From assembly GCF_029784155.1 (NCBI RefSeq), contig NC_073693.1:282737456-282801455 (forward strand): 64,000 nt of DNA, in the 5' to 3' direction. The translations under genes were made by a program, and so were the position numbers. Below the pieces are notes generated by a model, which ran no database searches, was not told the DNA's origin, and saw nothing but the letters and a program-made list of their open reading frames with translations. The DNA comes from Uranotaenia lowii (lineage: Eukaryota; Arthropoda; Insecta; Diptera; Culicidae). Shown one piece after another: positions 1-11,063 of the stretch; within the stretch, counting starts at the first letter, position 1, and the number at the start of each line of letters is the position of its first letter.

Positions 1-79
1 GCAGCGCATCAACAGACGCTTCCATCAAGGTTATTTTTGCCGCATCCCAATCTTCGAACTTGCGTTTTTTGCCGATCAG
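1..79 (-). CDS. Partial coding exon of an unrecognised host gene
   Basis: On the minus strand a pyrimidine-rich tract and two overlapping AG acceptors (at 85-84 and 81-80) lead into a 79-bp stretch open in one frame, reading LIGKKRKFEDWDAAK and on to the window edge. The reading after the outer acceptor hits stops, so the inner acceptor is chosen. Base composition is much less AT-rich than the flanking DNA, as expected for an exon. I do not recognise the protein family; the visible part is basic then acidic with no catalytic motif. The gene would continue to the left of the window, with its 5' part probably at 1190-1570. It could also be a chance open frame, since only 26 codons are visible. 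Confidence 0.42.
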   Translation of the reverse strand, partial: MIGKKRKFEDWDAAKITLMEASVDAL

Positions 80-81
80 CT

Positions 82-1189
82 AGCTGAAAAGTAAACAAAA
101 AATGTATTCTAGTTTACTAATATATTGAATGTTCACATCAAAAAACATCAAATCGAACTTACCATTTTAAAGATGACAATAACATTTAATTTTGAAGAAA
201 AACTAGTAACTATGAACCAGCGATTGCTCCGTACTGTTAGATGATGGAAAAGCTGATGGAATCAATGAATGTGTTCATTATTTTTACACAATGCCGTTTC
301 TTCTATTTTTCATAAGAACATCGTATGAAAATTGAAAGAATTTCATAAGACTCTTATGAAAAATTATTTTACACTCTAAAATGCGGTTCATAAGATGCAT
401 CTTATGAAAATTATAATAAGAATTTGTCTGAGTGTACAATCATGACAGACTAGCACGATAATACTACAATTTCAATTGAAAAGTTACAGCATAAATATTC
501 AAAATGTACATTTATATGAGAAATTTTTGAACATATATATTAAATAGTGAATGAAAGTTATTCAGATAGATATGCAATGCAGATAGTGCAGATAGTGAAA
601 ATCTGAAATCGAGAAGTTTGATTTTAAAAAAGCCTACTGAATTAAAAAAATTAGCCGTAAACTACAATTAAAAAAACAAATCTGCAAATTAAATGAGAGA
701 CAAATAAAATCAAACTATTAAAGAAATTGATGAAGTATAAGTTAAATTTTTATGAGTGTCTTCTCACTTTTTATATACTTTTTTGAGTTGGTAGATTTAA
801 AAGGAATATAAATAAATTTTTGTTTTGCCATTAACTAAAATTTTCAAATAAGGTTAGTTAATATCATCTCTATTCAATATTTACAATAAGTTTAAAATAT
901 ATTTTTACAACCAAAAAAAGAGAATTAGATCTAGTGAAAAGTAAATTTAATGATTGGAACTTGCTCACCGGGATTCAGCTACAATTCTTGATGCATTTCG
1001 GCAATTGCTCCTTCCTACAATCCGAATTGACTAACTAGATTGTTTCAGATCCACCATCACTGATTATATACACTTGAAAACCCCTTTTTTATATTATCAC
1101 TTGTTGCACCTTACTTCATATTTTTATTTATTTGAAATAATCCACTTCCCCCCCCGCAAAACTTTGCTTTTCTATCGTTGTATCAAATA
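82..1189. other. AT-rich spacer, possible first intron
   Basis: No open frame, repeat or inverted structure stands out. If the exon at the left edge and the 5' region at 1190-1570 belong to one minus-strand gene, this is its first intron. Confidence 0.4.
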
Positions 1190-1570
1190 AATTACGAAGC
1201 GCAAACGAGAAAAAACAGACAGCTAGGCGTTTCACACACCACACCCCCCTTTAAAACAAAACATCGCAATCGAAAACGAAGTAGGCCACGCGCATCAAAA
1301 ACATCGACTGCATATTAATCGCCGGATTTGCCACACCCACGTCATCACTTCAAGAATACAACAAAAACGAACAAATAATTTCTTCCCCCGTCGATCCCAT
1401 TTCGATACTTGTTTGCTTCTTAAATGCATTCCAAACACACCACAAAGCCACACTATCTCGGTCAAATCTTCGGAAACTGTTTAAAAGTCGGTTTTATCGC
1501 GAAGAAAATCTCAACAAGTTACACGGCGCAAGAATCAAGAAAAAAAAACACATCCGCACCCGACGAATGC
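1190..1570 (-). promoter_or_regulatory. CpG-bearing region, likely promoter and 5' UTR of a minus-strand gene
   Basis: About 380 bp with many CpG pairs (for example GTCGGTTTTATCGCGAAG and CACGCGCATC) and clearly higher GC than its surroundings. It has no long open frame. In insects such islands in AT-rich DNA are usually 5' untranslated exons with core promoter. It sits about 1.1 kb upstream, in minus-strand sense, of the partial exon at the window start, which fits a first noncoding exon. The function is inference. Confidence 0.4.
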
Positions 1571-1578
1571 CGAACTAA

Positions 1579-1592
1579 TATATATATATATA
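1579..1592. repeat. TA microsatellite
   Basis: Seven TA units in a row, directly beside a relic transposon end. Confidence 0.8.
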
Positions 1593-1762
1593 GCCACTAA
1601 TGTCGTTTGGATATTCTGCTATCAATGATTATGCTAAATACTCCTTACCTCAGCAAGTATTTTGAAACTTTTTAGTGTTACAAAAAAGCAACCTCTTCCA
1701 AAATATTCGAAAATGAATTAAAAAAGTGATCAATGTTCCCCCAGTTTATTGTACTCCGTTTT
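1593..1762 (+). repeat. Relic right end of the AAACTGGGGGAAC element family
   Basis: This stretch is clearly similar to the right end of the complete element at 52512-53671 and to the split relic at 54564-54600 plus 56436-56560. It ends in GATCAATGTTCCCCCAGTTT. The left end is absent. Confidence 0.7.
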
Positions 1763-1787
1763 GGATGATAACAACTGAAAAATAGTA

Positions 1788-2772
1788 GGGGAGAGTGGGG
1801 ATACTTGATCCCCTTTTCTTATTTTCACCATATCTTTTTGGAAAAATTTAGCAACTCGCCGGCTTTGATATTTTCTGACAGCTTGTAACTTCAAGTTTCT
1901 ATGAATTAAAAAAGTTTCTAATTAGAACGATAATTTAACCCGTTGATGAACTAGAAGCATTTTCGAGGGAGTAAAAAAATTGCGATTTTTCTGAAGTTAG
2001 GAGAGACTTGATCCCCTATTGAAGGAGACTTGATCTTTTATTCAGGAAGCCAATCCTTGTATAAAAATCAAACAAAACCCCAAGATAGAATGTTAATTGA
2101 CTATTTTGGTCATGTTTGTTCTTATTTCACAATTTATAGCAGACAAAAGACGAAAATTCTATAACTTTGTCTCAACGCTAATAACATTGCATACTTAAAG
2201 GCGCTTTTTTTATAATTAATGTAGATAAAATTAACTATTTTTGCTCTTTACTTCAGATAATGGTTTGATAAATATTAGTTTTTGGATAAATATTAGTAAT
2301 TTCGTCATCAGCAATCATAACGATCAATTCAGAAGAAGAATATGCCTTTTGGAAGGGGGATCAATTGTACCAAACTCTAGGGGATCATTTGTACCCATAA
2401 TCAACATTTTAGAAAACTTTTTCTGAAAAAAGTTGAAAGTTTGCCATTGCTATGATAATATGGCATTATGGAGTTCATTTTACGCTCGAACGATTGATAC
2501 ATTGGAACAAATATTTTTTTCATAATTTTACCATGTAAAAAACATTTTAGAGTGATGAAAAAAGATCTTCTAGTTACATTTTGTGAAATTTTTCAAACAA
2601 ACTTCAATTATTCAAACAATTATTTTGTTAAAAAGTTTTAAGCTACAAGCATTGTTATTTTGTTCATTTTGGCACATTTTTCTAGAACATTTGATCTTTG
2701 TAAGACATTTCAGTTTCGAGGTATTGCTAAGGAATCAAGTATCCCCAGGGATCAAGTATCCTCATTCTCCCC
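1788..2772. mobile_element. TA-flanked inverted-repeat element (MITE-like), ATACTTGATCCC family
   Basis: It starts GGGGAGAGTGGGGATACTTG and ends in the imperfect inverse, with TA on both sides (1786-1787 and 2773-2774). That fits a Tc1/mariner-type target duplication. The phrase GATACTTGATCCC recurs just inside both ends. No transposase frame exists; the short open frames inside are AT-rich noise. It is a nonautonomous element by structure; the exact family name is not recognised. Confidence 0.75.
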
Positions 2773-2860
2773 TATATGTTATGAAAATGTTCTATATCTT
2801 ATTTCAAGAAAGAATTCAGAGATGGCAAAAAGGTTAGTGCCGTCCATTCTTACAATCTGT

Positions 2861-3256
2861 AGGGCAGAATGGAGAGATTTGATCCTATGTTCTAGTTTTC
2901 ATAAAATCTTTTGGGAAAATTTCACAATTCGCCGTCTTTTGCTTTTTCTGGCAGCATATTATTCCGTATTTAAATAAATCCTTAAAAAATCAGAACAACA
3001 CTTGATCCCGTATTGTTATGTTTTAAAGTTAGAGCCGACTTGATCCTTTATTCAGGGAACCGAAATACTTAGCAAAAATCAAACAAAATCGAAATATAAA
3101 AGGTCCATTTACTGTAATTTAATATTTCACTGTTTATAAGTCCTTCGAACAGAAAATTCTAGAACTAGAATTTTTTCTAGAACATTTAATTTTGGTAAGA
3201 CATTCCGATTACAAGATAAAGCCAAGTGATCAAATCTCCTCACCGCACTCTCCCAA
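2861..3256. mobile_element. Decayed short relative of the preceding element
   Basis: The left side AGGGCAGAATGGAGAGATTT and the right side ATCTCCTCACCGCACTCTCC are diverged inverse copies. Internal words (TTGATCCT, TTTCTGGCAGC) match the element at 1788-2772. It is shorter and more diverged, so older or internally deleted. Confidence 0.55.
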
Positions 3257-3785
3257 TAATTTAAGAAGAAATAATTTAATGATATTTTTGCATTGACAGC
3301 TGCTTACGAATCTTATTCGGAACTATCACAAATCCGTACTTTAAACTTTATTTCAGTTCTGGGTTTTCCATAATTTTAAGCAATCTCTAAATATTTAACT
3401 CGGAATTATATTTTCCCAAACAAGTAGGCCTTCGTCTAGAAAATCAACGTTAAAAAGATGATCCTAAAAGTTGGGAGTTGGGTATGAACTTTTTCTATCT
3501 GGATTCTGGTTTCAGGTATTTGACTTCAAATCAAATTTTAGTAAATTTTAATCGTGATTATATTCAAATAAGAATGATTTGAAATTGCCGCACCGCCCGT
3601 GGCTTAGAGAATAGCATTTAAGTCTTCTAAGCAACGCCGGATTTATGATAGAGGGGCAATTGAGGGACACTGCACACTGCTTTTCCCTCCCTCATGAATT
3701 TCACAGGTTGTGGAGAGATGAAAATGTAGAAAAAAAAAAACTACAAGCTATATTCGCTCTGATATTTTATAATTTTTCGGAAGTA

Positions 3786-4942
3786 CAGTAGTTTTTCGAT
3801 TTTATCACGGTCAAAAAAAATTTCACCGTGAATATGGCGAAACCGTGAATTTGGCGAAACTAAAAATTGAAGTATAAAAAAGTATTTTTACTGTCTTTAA
3901 TCAATAATTTATAATGTTTTCAGTAGTGGAAACGTTTTGTATCAATAAATTTTGATCATAAGGCGTAATTATCAATGATTACTAAACAAAAAGGATCGTT
4001 TACAGTTCAAATTACTCTTCTCTAAAGCAAATTTTTATCTTTTTTCTTGAAATAAAACCATGTTGTATATCCATTTGATAGTCTACATCTAATTAAAGTG
4101 AATTATTTTGTTTCGATGGAAATTTAACAGTCGTTATCTCTTATTTCGATTTTGAAAAAAAGTTCAAACAAATTAGCATCAAAAAAAATTTTTCTGCTTA
4201 TTTCAAATTTCAATATTTTAATCTTAACACCTTTGATGGACTAAAAAGTATATTTATTCGGAAAATATTTTAAATTTTGCTCAACTTAGACTTTTACAGT
4301 GTGTTTCTCGAAATTTGCTTTATCGGTAGATAATATTTTGTCTTTATACGTAGAAAAACAGAAATCTTAGTCATATTTTCAGACAAAGCTAGCAGAATTT
4401 CATTTAAGTCTTCCAAAATTATCCATTCAGACAATACTAAAACCTATCCAATAAGGATTTCACACGCCACTCTTTAAAATAAACAAATTCAACAAAGAAA
4501 TCAGAGACACTTTTCTCTTTTTAAAAAACGCTTAAATTCACCCACATTTTTATATGATTCGCATAACCAAAAAAGTTAATTTTTTTTAAAGCGACCAACC
4601 AATACAAGTAACAACGCTAGCATCAGCGTGTCGTTAAAATACTTGTGTCGATTACGAGCTGTTTACAAATCCAAATGACGATTTAAAACACTATACAGAT
4701 AAAATAAGCAGTTCAATGGCATTTGCATATTATTGGATACCTATATACTATAACATAAACCATAAAAAATATCATGAACAAAGACGCTCTATGCTTTTGA
4801 ATGATAATTAAGGACCTGGAAATAGTTTCTGAATGATTTCTTAAAAAGCGTGATAAAATCGAAACAATAACCGTGATAAAATCGAGCGTGAATTTGGCGA
4901 GTATTGATAAAATCGAATAGTGATAAAATCGAGAAACTACTG
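3786..4942. mobile_element. TA-flanked inverted-repeat element, TTTTATCAC family
   Basis: Ends are CAGTAGTTTTTCGATTTTAT and its near-exact inverse ATAAAATCGAGAAACTACTG, flanked by TA (3784-3785, 4943-4944). The words GTGAATTTGGCGA and GTGATAAAATCGA recur inside both termini. There is no coding capacity. A truncated second copy lies at 7353-7500. Confidence 0.78.
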
Positions 4943-4990
4943 TATTTTACATTTCGCCGATAAGGCCGATAAACTAATTAACAAACATAA

Positions 4991-5094
4991 CTAACATGCG
5001 TTAAATCCTTCATTGGGGTATTTTACTGAATCATGATTTGGAAATTTAGTATTATTATTTTCAAATTTGGAAACACAATATATTAAATCAATAT
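4991..5094. other. Short spacer between elements
   Basis: AT-rich, nothing recognised. Confidence 0.4.
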
Positions 5095-6003
5095 GGGAGA
5101 GTAGGGAATCGTGGGCCACTTTTTTTCGTTGTTTCATTATTTCTTCATTATAAAAGATAAAATGAAAATAAAAAATGGCATGGTTTTCCACATTTTCAAG
5201 GTATCATAAGATATTTTTTTTTAATTTTTAATAATTTATTTTCCCCAAATTCTGACTGTTTTAAAAAAAGTTATTTTTTTTTTTGAAAAATGGTGGGCAA
5301 TCGTGGGCCACTAAATTTAAATTGACCAAATAACATGCAAAGCTTATGAGTTGACCCAAAACTGTGATTTCATAATTCATTTCGTTATTTTAAAGCAATT
5401 TCAGATGATGAAATCAAAAAGAGAGCTGTGTATGATCGAATAGATTCCAAAACCTGGCTCGCGAACGTTTTGGCAAAATTTCTTATATAGGATGGACGAA
5501 ATATTTTTCATAACTCTTCATTTGGCATAAGAAAACTTTACAGATGGGAAAACCGTATTTTAACTTCTGAATGTGTATAAAAACACAAAAATATTGGTGG
5601 TTCAAGATGTGTGGCCCAGGATTCCCCACAAGCTATGATTTGCAAATTGGTTGCGTTTGTGTGACTCATTGATGTTTCATAAAAAAATCCTTTTCCACGT
5701 GAAAGATCATAACAAAACTAAGATCATAAGCGTATGAGCATATTTTTGTTATGTACTTTAGGTTCCCCATCGATGAAATTAGCGGGTGTTTTTTAATTAT
5801 GTAAGTAAATTTTTCTAACTTTTTTTTTAGCTTAATAAATAAAAGAAGCATATGATGCGTATTTAAGTCAACAACATATAGAAAAACATGCTCCCGCAAA
5901 GCGACGACGATGACAGTTGGATTGAGATTTTTATCTCAACACACATCTGAGATATTAAAAGTGGCCCATGTTTCCCCATAGCCCACGATACCCCACTCTT
6001 CCC
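5095..6003 (-). mobile_element. Inverted-repeat element, ATCGTGGGCCAC family
   Basis: Left end GGGAGAGTAGGGAATCGTGG pairs with right end CCCACGATACCCCACTCTTC. The word GTGGGCCAC is repeated inside the ends and in the body. A second copy in the opposite orientation lies at 42968-43785 and matches most of the interior. No coding frame is credible. Confidence 0.75.
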
Positions 6004-7350
6004 AATTACAAAGAATGAATTTAAGGTTTTAAGTTTATTCAAGTATATTGTTAAATCTGTGTTCAAAGTTGAAACATCTATCAACATTAAATATGATTGA
6101 ACTTTTTTATTTGGAATGCTAACAACGGAATGTATAAGATAGAACATCGATTGAATAAACCATAGAAAAACTGTTTTATACAGCACGAGTCAAATCTTTT
6201 CCTCACATTTACCTGCTCATATTTATGATCCCCACAAATGTGGTCAGTTTTTCACTCTCGAAGACCCCTACCTATACCTTCCGAAAGATTTGTCTCGTGC
6301 CTCGGAAGACCTCTTCCTTTTTTTATGACCTCTCAGCAAACCCCAAAACAGCAGTATGAGCCCTCGCAGATAGTGCGCATTTTTTAGTATTTTTTTATCC
6401 AGGTACTGAAACACAAACACATTTCACGATTTAATGATTCAAATCTCATTACGATGCCGTGTGTGTGTCGCTTCAATGAAATAGTCAAAGTTCAGTTAGC
6501 AACTCTCCTCGGCATTTTTCGAGGCGTCATGTCAGGTGCTCGGTGTGGTCCAAAAATACTAACTGGCTTCTATGTACCCACATATCGTCTTCGGTCATCC
6601 GTTAAAAAGACGTCACCATTAAAAATTTTCTGATGAAAAGAGAAAGAAGAGAAGAGGTACAGCATCCCAGAAACAAGCCTTACCGAGAAACGGCAGACAT
6701 TTTAGAGCGTTCCATCATCGCTGTCGGGGCATAAATCTAATTTAATTAGATTTTAGCTCCGTAATTGAAGTGTGCCCCCTCGGAAGATAAAATGCTGAGT
6801 TGGGGTTGTTGAGGGCTTTGGGTTAGAAGTGTGCCCAACTGGGTACCTTCTTTTTGGGACCCTCGGGGGGCATGCTTTTGGCTCGTGTGCGTTCGAATGT
6901 GGACCATAGCACTAGATGGGATTATTAGGCTGCTTTCTTTCTCTTAGACTCGTGGTACTTTTTTTTCGTACCACCCATAATTGGAATAAGTAACATACCT
7001 ACGCTAGGTATGGCAGATGAAAATGAAATTGTAGTTTGAACTTTTTTTTGTTGGGTTGGTTAATGACAATTGTCGAATGAGGAAAGTGTCTCTGGTTGCG
7101 TTCGGCAAGTGTAGCCAAACGATAAAAGAGTCATTAAAAATGTACTGTTAGGCTATTTGGAAAAGGCTCTACGGTACAAAACAAAATATCTGATCAAGTA
7201 GGAACTTGATATGAAAGGGAAGCTTTTTTGTTAGTACCTATTGAAAATATTAAAAAGCTCTATAGTTTTTGTTGCTGATAAGAGAAGTCCTATGTTAGTT
7301 TTCGACATGCGTATCATTTGATCTAAGGACTGTTACAAAAACGAATGATG
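6004..7350. other. Apparently single-copy DNA with conserved-looking composition
   Basis: This 1.3 kb has more balanced composition than the surroundings, especially 6200-6950. It has no long open frame and no inverted-repeat structure. It includes an odd-length palindrome around 6731-6750 (AATCTAATT T AATTAGATT) carrying TAATTA homeodomain-type cores. It may be regulatory DNA; that is inference only. Confidence 0.35.
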
Positions 7351-7352
7351 TA

Positions 7353-7500
7353 CAGTAGTTTTTGATTTTAGCACTGTTCGATTTTTCCAATACTCGCCAA
7401 ATTCAAACTCGATTTTATCACGATTTTTTTTTAAATCATTCATAAACCATTTCCAGGACCCTAATTTTCTTTCAAAAGCGCAGAGCGTCTTTGTTCAGGT
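7353..7500. mobile_element. Truncated TTTTATCAC-family element
   Basis: Begins CAGTAGTTTTTGATTTTAGC after TA (7351-7352) and matches, in reverse, the last 150 bp of the element at 3786-4942, including the stretch that reads AAGACGCTCT there. The other end is missing. Confidence 0.65.
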
Positions 7501-7719
7501 GACTTTTAGAGACAATTACATTCAGAAACCTAAGAACAACAAACTGGGATCTTTATTTGGAGCATCTTGCCACTAAATTTCGTGGACATACACCTGGAAT
7601 TACTACGCCTCTTGAGTTGAATGAAGGGGTTGCCAAAACCACCGAAATTATTTTTTATTCATATGAAGAAGCATGTTCCTTACGCACATTGAAATTTAAA
7701 AAATAAAGCAGTTCACGAT

Positions 7720-8470
7720 GGTAGAACTCAAATCTCAGTAAATTACGAAAGAACTCCAGACGCACTTGGAACCGACGGCGCATGGAAGGTTTTGATTTTT
7801 GATGCTTTCAAGTTGGCCCGCCGAGCTTACTGCACAAACATGTAAGGCTTGCATGAAGCAAGTAGGTTGGATAAAGTATAAGCTAAATCGAAAGATTTCA
7901 TACCTTAAAACCCCCAGTGGTGATTATACATCAAACGACGAAGAAACATTAAGTTGTCTATTTGATACTCACTTTCCAGGATGTGTTGATCAAGATTCAT
8001 CGATAGAGCCTGAATTCTTTTCTGGAGGTCTAGATTCCTTGAAATTCGATCGGAAAATAGTTACTACAGAATCTATGAAATGGACAATTGATGGTTTTGC
8101 TCAATACAAATCTCCTGGAAGTAGATGGTTCACCCACCATCTAAGAAGACGGTAACTTCATCCAAGAAGACGGTTCCCCCATCCAAAAAGACGGTTCCTC
8201 CATCGAAGAAGACGGCAAACCCTGGATCCTCAACGGAAGATCTCGACAGAAGTGGCTGTTTATTTCCAGCTTGAAGAATGATAAGCAGTTTCGCTTATGA
8301 ATACATTCCTAAACCAGTTCGGCAGATAACCGTAAAATTCATCCCTAAAGGGGGACGATAATCATACGACACAGCCAAAAACTTTCGTCCTATTAAATAG
8401 TCTAAGCTCAGTTCTATTGAAAGCACTCGAACGTTTAATTGATCATCATATCAAGGAAGAATGTCTTGTC
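7720..8470 (+). pseudogene. Broken non-LTR retrotransposon reverse transcriptase (R1/LOA/jockey-like)
   Basis: The plus strand encodes a stretch typical of the linker between endonuclease and reverse transcriptase and the first reverse transcriptase motifs. KTPSGDYTSNDEETLSCLF is followed by TIDGFAQYKSPGS, the usual W..YKSPG box. After a frame break and a short tandem repeat, a second block at about 8330-8460 reads VKFIPKGG, then SYDTAKNFRPI, then LLKALERLIDHHIKE, in the order seen in R1, LOA and jockey reverse transcriptases. The catalytic YxDD region is absent. Several frameshifts and stops show it is dead. The clade is uncertain because only about 200 codons remain. Confidence 0.8.
8137..8219 (+). 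repeat. 21-bp tandem repeat, four units
   Basis: Four copies of a unit like CCATCCAAGAAGACGGTTCC sit in the middle of the broken reverse transcriptase. In one frame they read PSKKTVP repeated, a different frame from the upstream reverse transcriptase. Confidence 0.7.
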
Positions 8471-8559
8471 CAACATCTGCTTGATGCGACACAACAACTT
8501 CTATACAACCTAAATAGTACAGAATATTGGAAAGTACAGAATATTGGATAGTACAAAAG

Positions 8560-8650
8560 TAGTTCCACCTCCCCGTGGTGCAGAGTGGAAACGTGTCTGC
8601 TTTATGCAGATGTACGGCCGAGAGAACTACACCCCCCCCCCCCCCTTTTA
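8560..8650 (+). mobile_element. Possible tRNA-derived SINE head
   Basis: GTGGTGCAGAGTGG resembles an RNA polymerase III A box, and TCTGC TTTAT GCAGA forms an anticodon-arm-like hairpin just after it. The expected B box is degenerate (GGCCGAGAGAAC), and a long C run follows. It looks like a fossil SINE head, but the evidence is thin. Confidence 0.3.
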
Positions 8651-9043
8651 AGAAGACCCTCGCTATCGAACATTGATCATGGCAATGGAAACACTATTGG
8701 AAACCGACTCCATTTGGTGAAGGTGTGAAGCTTAACCGTGCCGATGTACCTGGAAAGCTTTTTTTTTATTAGTTGATCACCCAGCTGGTAAATCCTTTTT
8801 ACGGATTGCATTCCAAGGCACGGCGAGCCACCGCGTCCCCCCCAGTTTGCTACTCTGGGTCCATGGGTGCAATTGGACGACTCATGATACTATGTACCCC
8901 TACGCAATAAAATCCACCTGGGGCCTCTGGCCATAATTCCCTTCCGGACCTGCAACGAAGGCTATACCCGGGATGGAAGACCATACTCGCGCAATGTCCA
9001 CGGCAAATACTCGTTTTATTCGTCCTACACCAGCAATCATCAT
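8651..9043. other. GC-richer unassigned sequence
   Basis: CpG-containing, probably transposon-derived given the neighbours, but no motif is recognised. A 73-codon minus-strand open frame here has no family signature. Confidence 0.3.
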
Positions 9044-9229
9044 CCACTCTTGTCGCAATTCGTGACGTCATGACCCGCCTCTCCTCACGACTCGAGACCC
9101 TCTCACACTCATCCTCTTGACACGATTCGAGGCGACTCTACCCACCTCTCCTCGTGTCTCGAGAGCCCTCTATCATTACGTCTCTTGACCCAATTCGTGA
9201 CGAGAACAACTCGCCTCTCCTCTCTTTCA
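9044..9229. repeat. Degenerate tandem repeat, 67-69 bp period
   Basis: About 2.8 units, each with CTCTTG, then CAATTCGTGACG or a variant, then CCTCTCCTC and CTCGAGA. The CCTCTCCT marks fall at 9078, 9145 and 9214. Confidence 0.65.
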
Positions 9230-9488
9230 GAGTGCGTCCTTAAAAAAAGTTATGATGCAAAATTAAAGATTTCTAGAATTCTTTGAGGGTCCCCTAAAAA
9301 TTGTACTATTTGTATGCATCCGAATAAAGTTTCAAGCTGCCGAACTTCCAATAGTGTCATATTGGCACTCTAGAGCGGATTAGGTTTAAGCATGATAAAA
9401 GTAATGAAAAATGACTAGAAATTTTAACGGGAAACTACACCAATGACATTAATAATGGATTATTTTTAGATGCAAGTAAAAAAAGGTT

Positions 9489-9512
9489 AGAAAAATAAAC
9501 TGTTCTATTTTG
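9489..9512. repeat. Left copy of a 24-bp exact direct repeat
   Basis: The 24 bases starting AGAAAAATAAACTGTTC occur again unchanged at 19973-19996. They flank a 1.6-kb sequence that is split by the Ty3/gypsy element. They could be the target duplication of a retroposed sequence. Confidence 0.6.
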
Positions 9513-10292
9513 TATGTTGGTAATCCACCATGGGTGCACGGATTCACCGCAATTTTACCAAAGTATGAACACCTCTACATGCTTCGTATTACAGTTCGGC
9601 ATATCTCTAATGCAGAATTTTCCATACCCGGCACCATGGCTTCATGTTATCTGTTGTGGCTGTGTGTATTTCGTGTGAATGTTGCTGTTTATTTTGGATG
9701 AATGTTTCAATCACCTCCACAACCATTCAAAAATTTTATAAAAATTTTCAATTTTTAAAAAGGTATTCCGGCATCCGTGTATATACCTGGGTAGTTGGCA
9801 AGTGATTGATCATTCTACATGACATAGTTATATGAAAAATGAAATTTTCAAATAGCCTAGACATCTTACCTTGCTGCCGCCACTCTACTTACCTTACCTT
9901 ATAACATTTTTTTCTTTTTCTTTAGAAACGCTATTTCTACACCGAAAATAGCCCAAGTTGTTTTCCTTCAATCAACTGATCGAACATATAGAACCCATTT
10001 TCCAATATGCCACCTAAACTTTATTCCGCTTGTTTGGCACTTTCCCTCCCCCCTTTTCCCAGCACTCTTCACTATTCCACCAAACCCATTAACCTTTTCT
10101 ACCACACTTCCTCTCCGGGGGAATTTTTTTTTCACCACTCTTCACGCTGTCGCCTGCAGGTTAACTCACTCTCTTTCTCTCTTCCCACCCACTTCTCTTT
10201 CAAATCACCGTTTGCACACACTACTTTTCACTCGGTCGATTCTCACTACATTTCAAAAATCGAAGCAAGCCGGGGTTTTCACTGAACTCCTC
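9513..10292 (-). other. Left part of the sequence enclosed by the 24-bp repeats
   Basis: Pyrimidine-rich on the plus strand (purine-rich GTG-laden leader-like on the minus strand) near 10000-10290, AT-rich further left. No coding motif is recognised. It may be the 3' side of a retroposon whose 5' end is at 19972 on the minus strand. Confidence 0.3.
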
Positions 10293-10297
10293 CTTCC

Positions 10298-10543
10298 TGT
10301 AGTTTCTGGATTATCACTTAATTTCACTTGAACTCTGCACACCGAATCGCTCGTCACTTTCTCTGCTCGCTACTCCACCCTCCTTCTTCCTTCCTCCCTC
10401 CTCCCTCGCATGTCATCACTCCCGCCAGTGCTGCCAGTTCCTTCGTTTCTTCCTGTCGCTCAAGGTCTGTAAATACACAGGTATAAATCATCTGCACTAA
10501 ATTAAAGTATATTTCAGGTAAGATTCTAAAGTAGAACCCTACA
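10298..10543 (-). repeat. 3' LTR of the Ty3/gypsy element
   Basis: 246 bp, same sequence as 18881-19126. It directly follows the purine tract in element sense and should supply the polyadenylation signals. Confidence 0.95.
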
Positions 10544-10554
10544 TCCCTACCTTT
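10544..10554 (-). other. Polypurine tract of the Ty3/gypsy element
   Basis: AAAGGTAGGGA lies directly before the 3' LTR on the minus strand, the position from which plus-strand DNA synthesis starts in LTR elements. Confidence 0.7.
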
Positions 10555-10589
10555 CATTAAAAAGAAAATAAGGTTACGAACAGCCGGTG

Positions 10590-11063
10590 TTAATACGTAA
10601 CAAAATCTCTCAATCGGCTTGATTCCACTTTTGTCCTTCTGGTGCGCTCAGACGTTGGCATTTCGATTGATTCCTTTTCAGTTTCCACGTCTGACTTATC
10701 TAGGTTTTCATCCAAGTTATCACTGGGAAGATCTTTTTGATCCAATTGCTGTGGTATACGTTTCAAATGTGCTGCACTTCTTCTGAGTTCTTTATCGGAA
10801 GAAGTTGATCGAATTGTAACATCAGTTCCTTGCTTCTTTGTGACAGTGAACTCTTCCGGTGAAAAATCAGAGCATAACTTATTGTCCTTTCTTGTACGTT
10901 TTGCTAGTACCTTGTCACCAACTTCGATGCTACTGGGTCTTGCTTTTCTAGAACGATCTGCATACTCCCTCCCTTTTTCTTTTTGAATTCTATCTTGATC
11001 TCTAACGTCTTCATCCTCCACAAGTGCAGTGGGAATACATGGCAGCTTTGTACGCAAACGTCG
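10590..11063 (-). CDS. gag-pol: Ty3/gypsy integrase C-terminal domain (separated fragment)
   Basis: This is the tail of the integrase, displaced by the Transib-like insertion. It contains the basic RKARPSSIEVGDKVLAKR stretch and the GPY/F-type SH3-like block with FSPEEFTVTKKQG, then a charged tail ending in SSRLRDFVTY and a stop at 10590. It is open throughout. If the insertion and one copy of the 5-bp duplication are removed, the reading frame matches that of the upstream part exactly, so the host element was intact when hit. Confidence 0.9.
   Translation of the reverse strand, partial: RRLRTKLPCIPTALVEDEDVRDQDRIQKEKGREYADRSRKARPSSIEVGDKVLAKRTRKDNKLCSDFSPEEFTVTKKQGTDVTIRSTSSDKELRRSAAHLKRIPQQLDQKDLPSDNLDENLDKSDVETEKESIEMPTSERTRRTKVESSRLRDFVTY
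11059..11063. repeat. Target duplication CGTCG, left copy
   Basis: Identical to 12682-12686; the pair flanks the Transib-like element. Confidence 0.85.

Noticed and set aside
10007..10285. 92-codon plus-strand open frame left of the Ty3/gypsy LTR
   Set aside because: It is a product of pyrimidine-rich DNA (Ser, Pro, Phe, Leu bias) with no recognisable domain.
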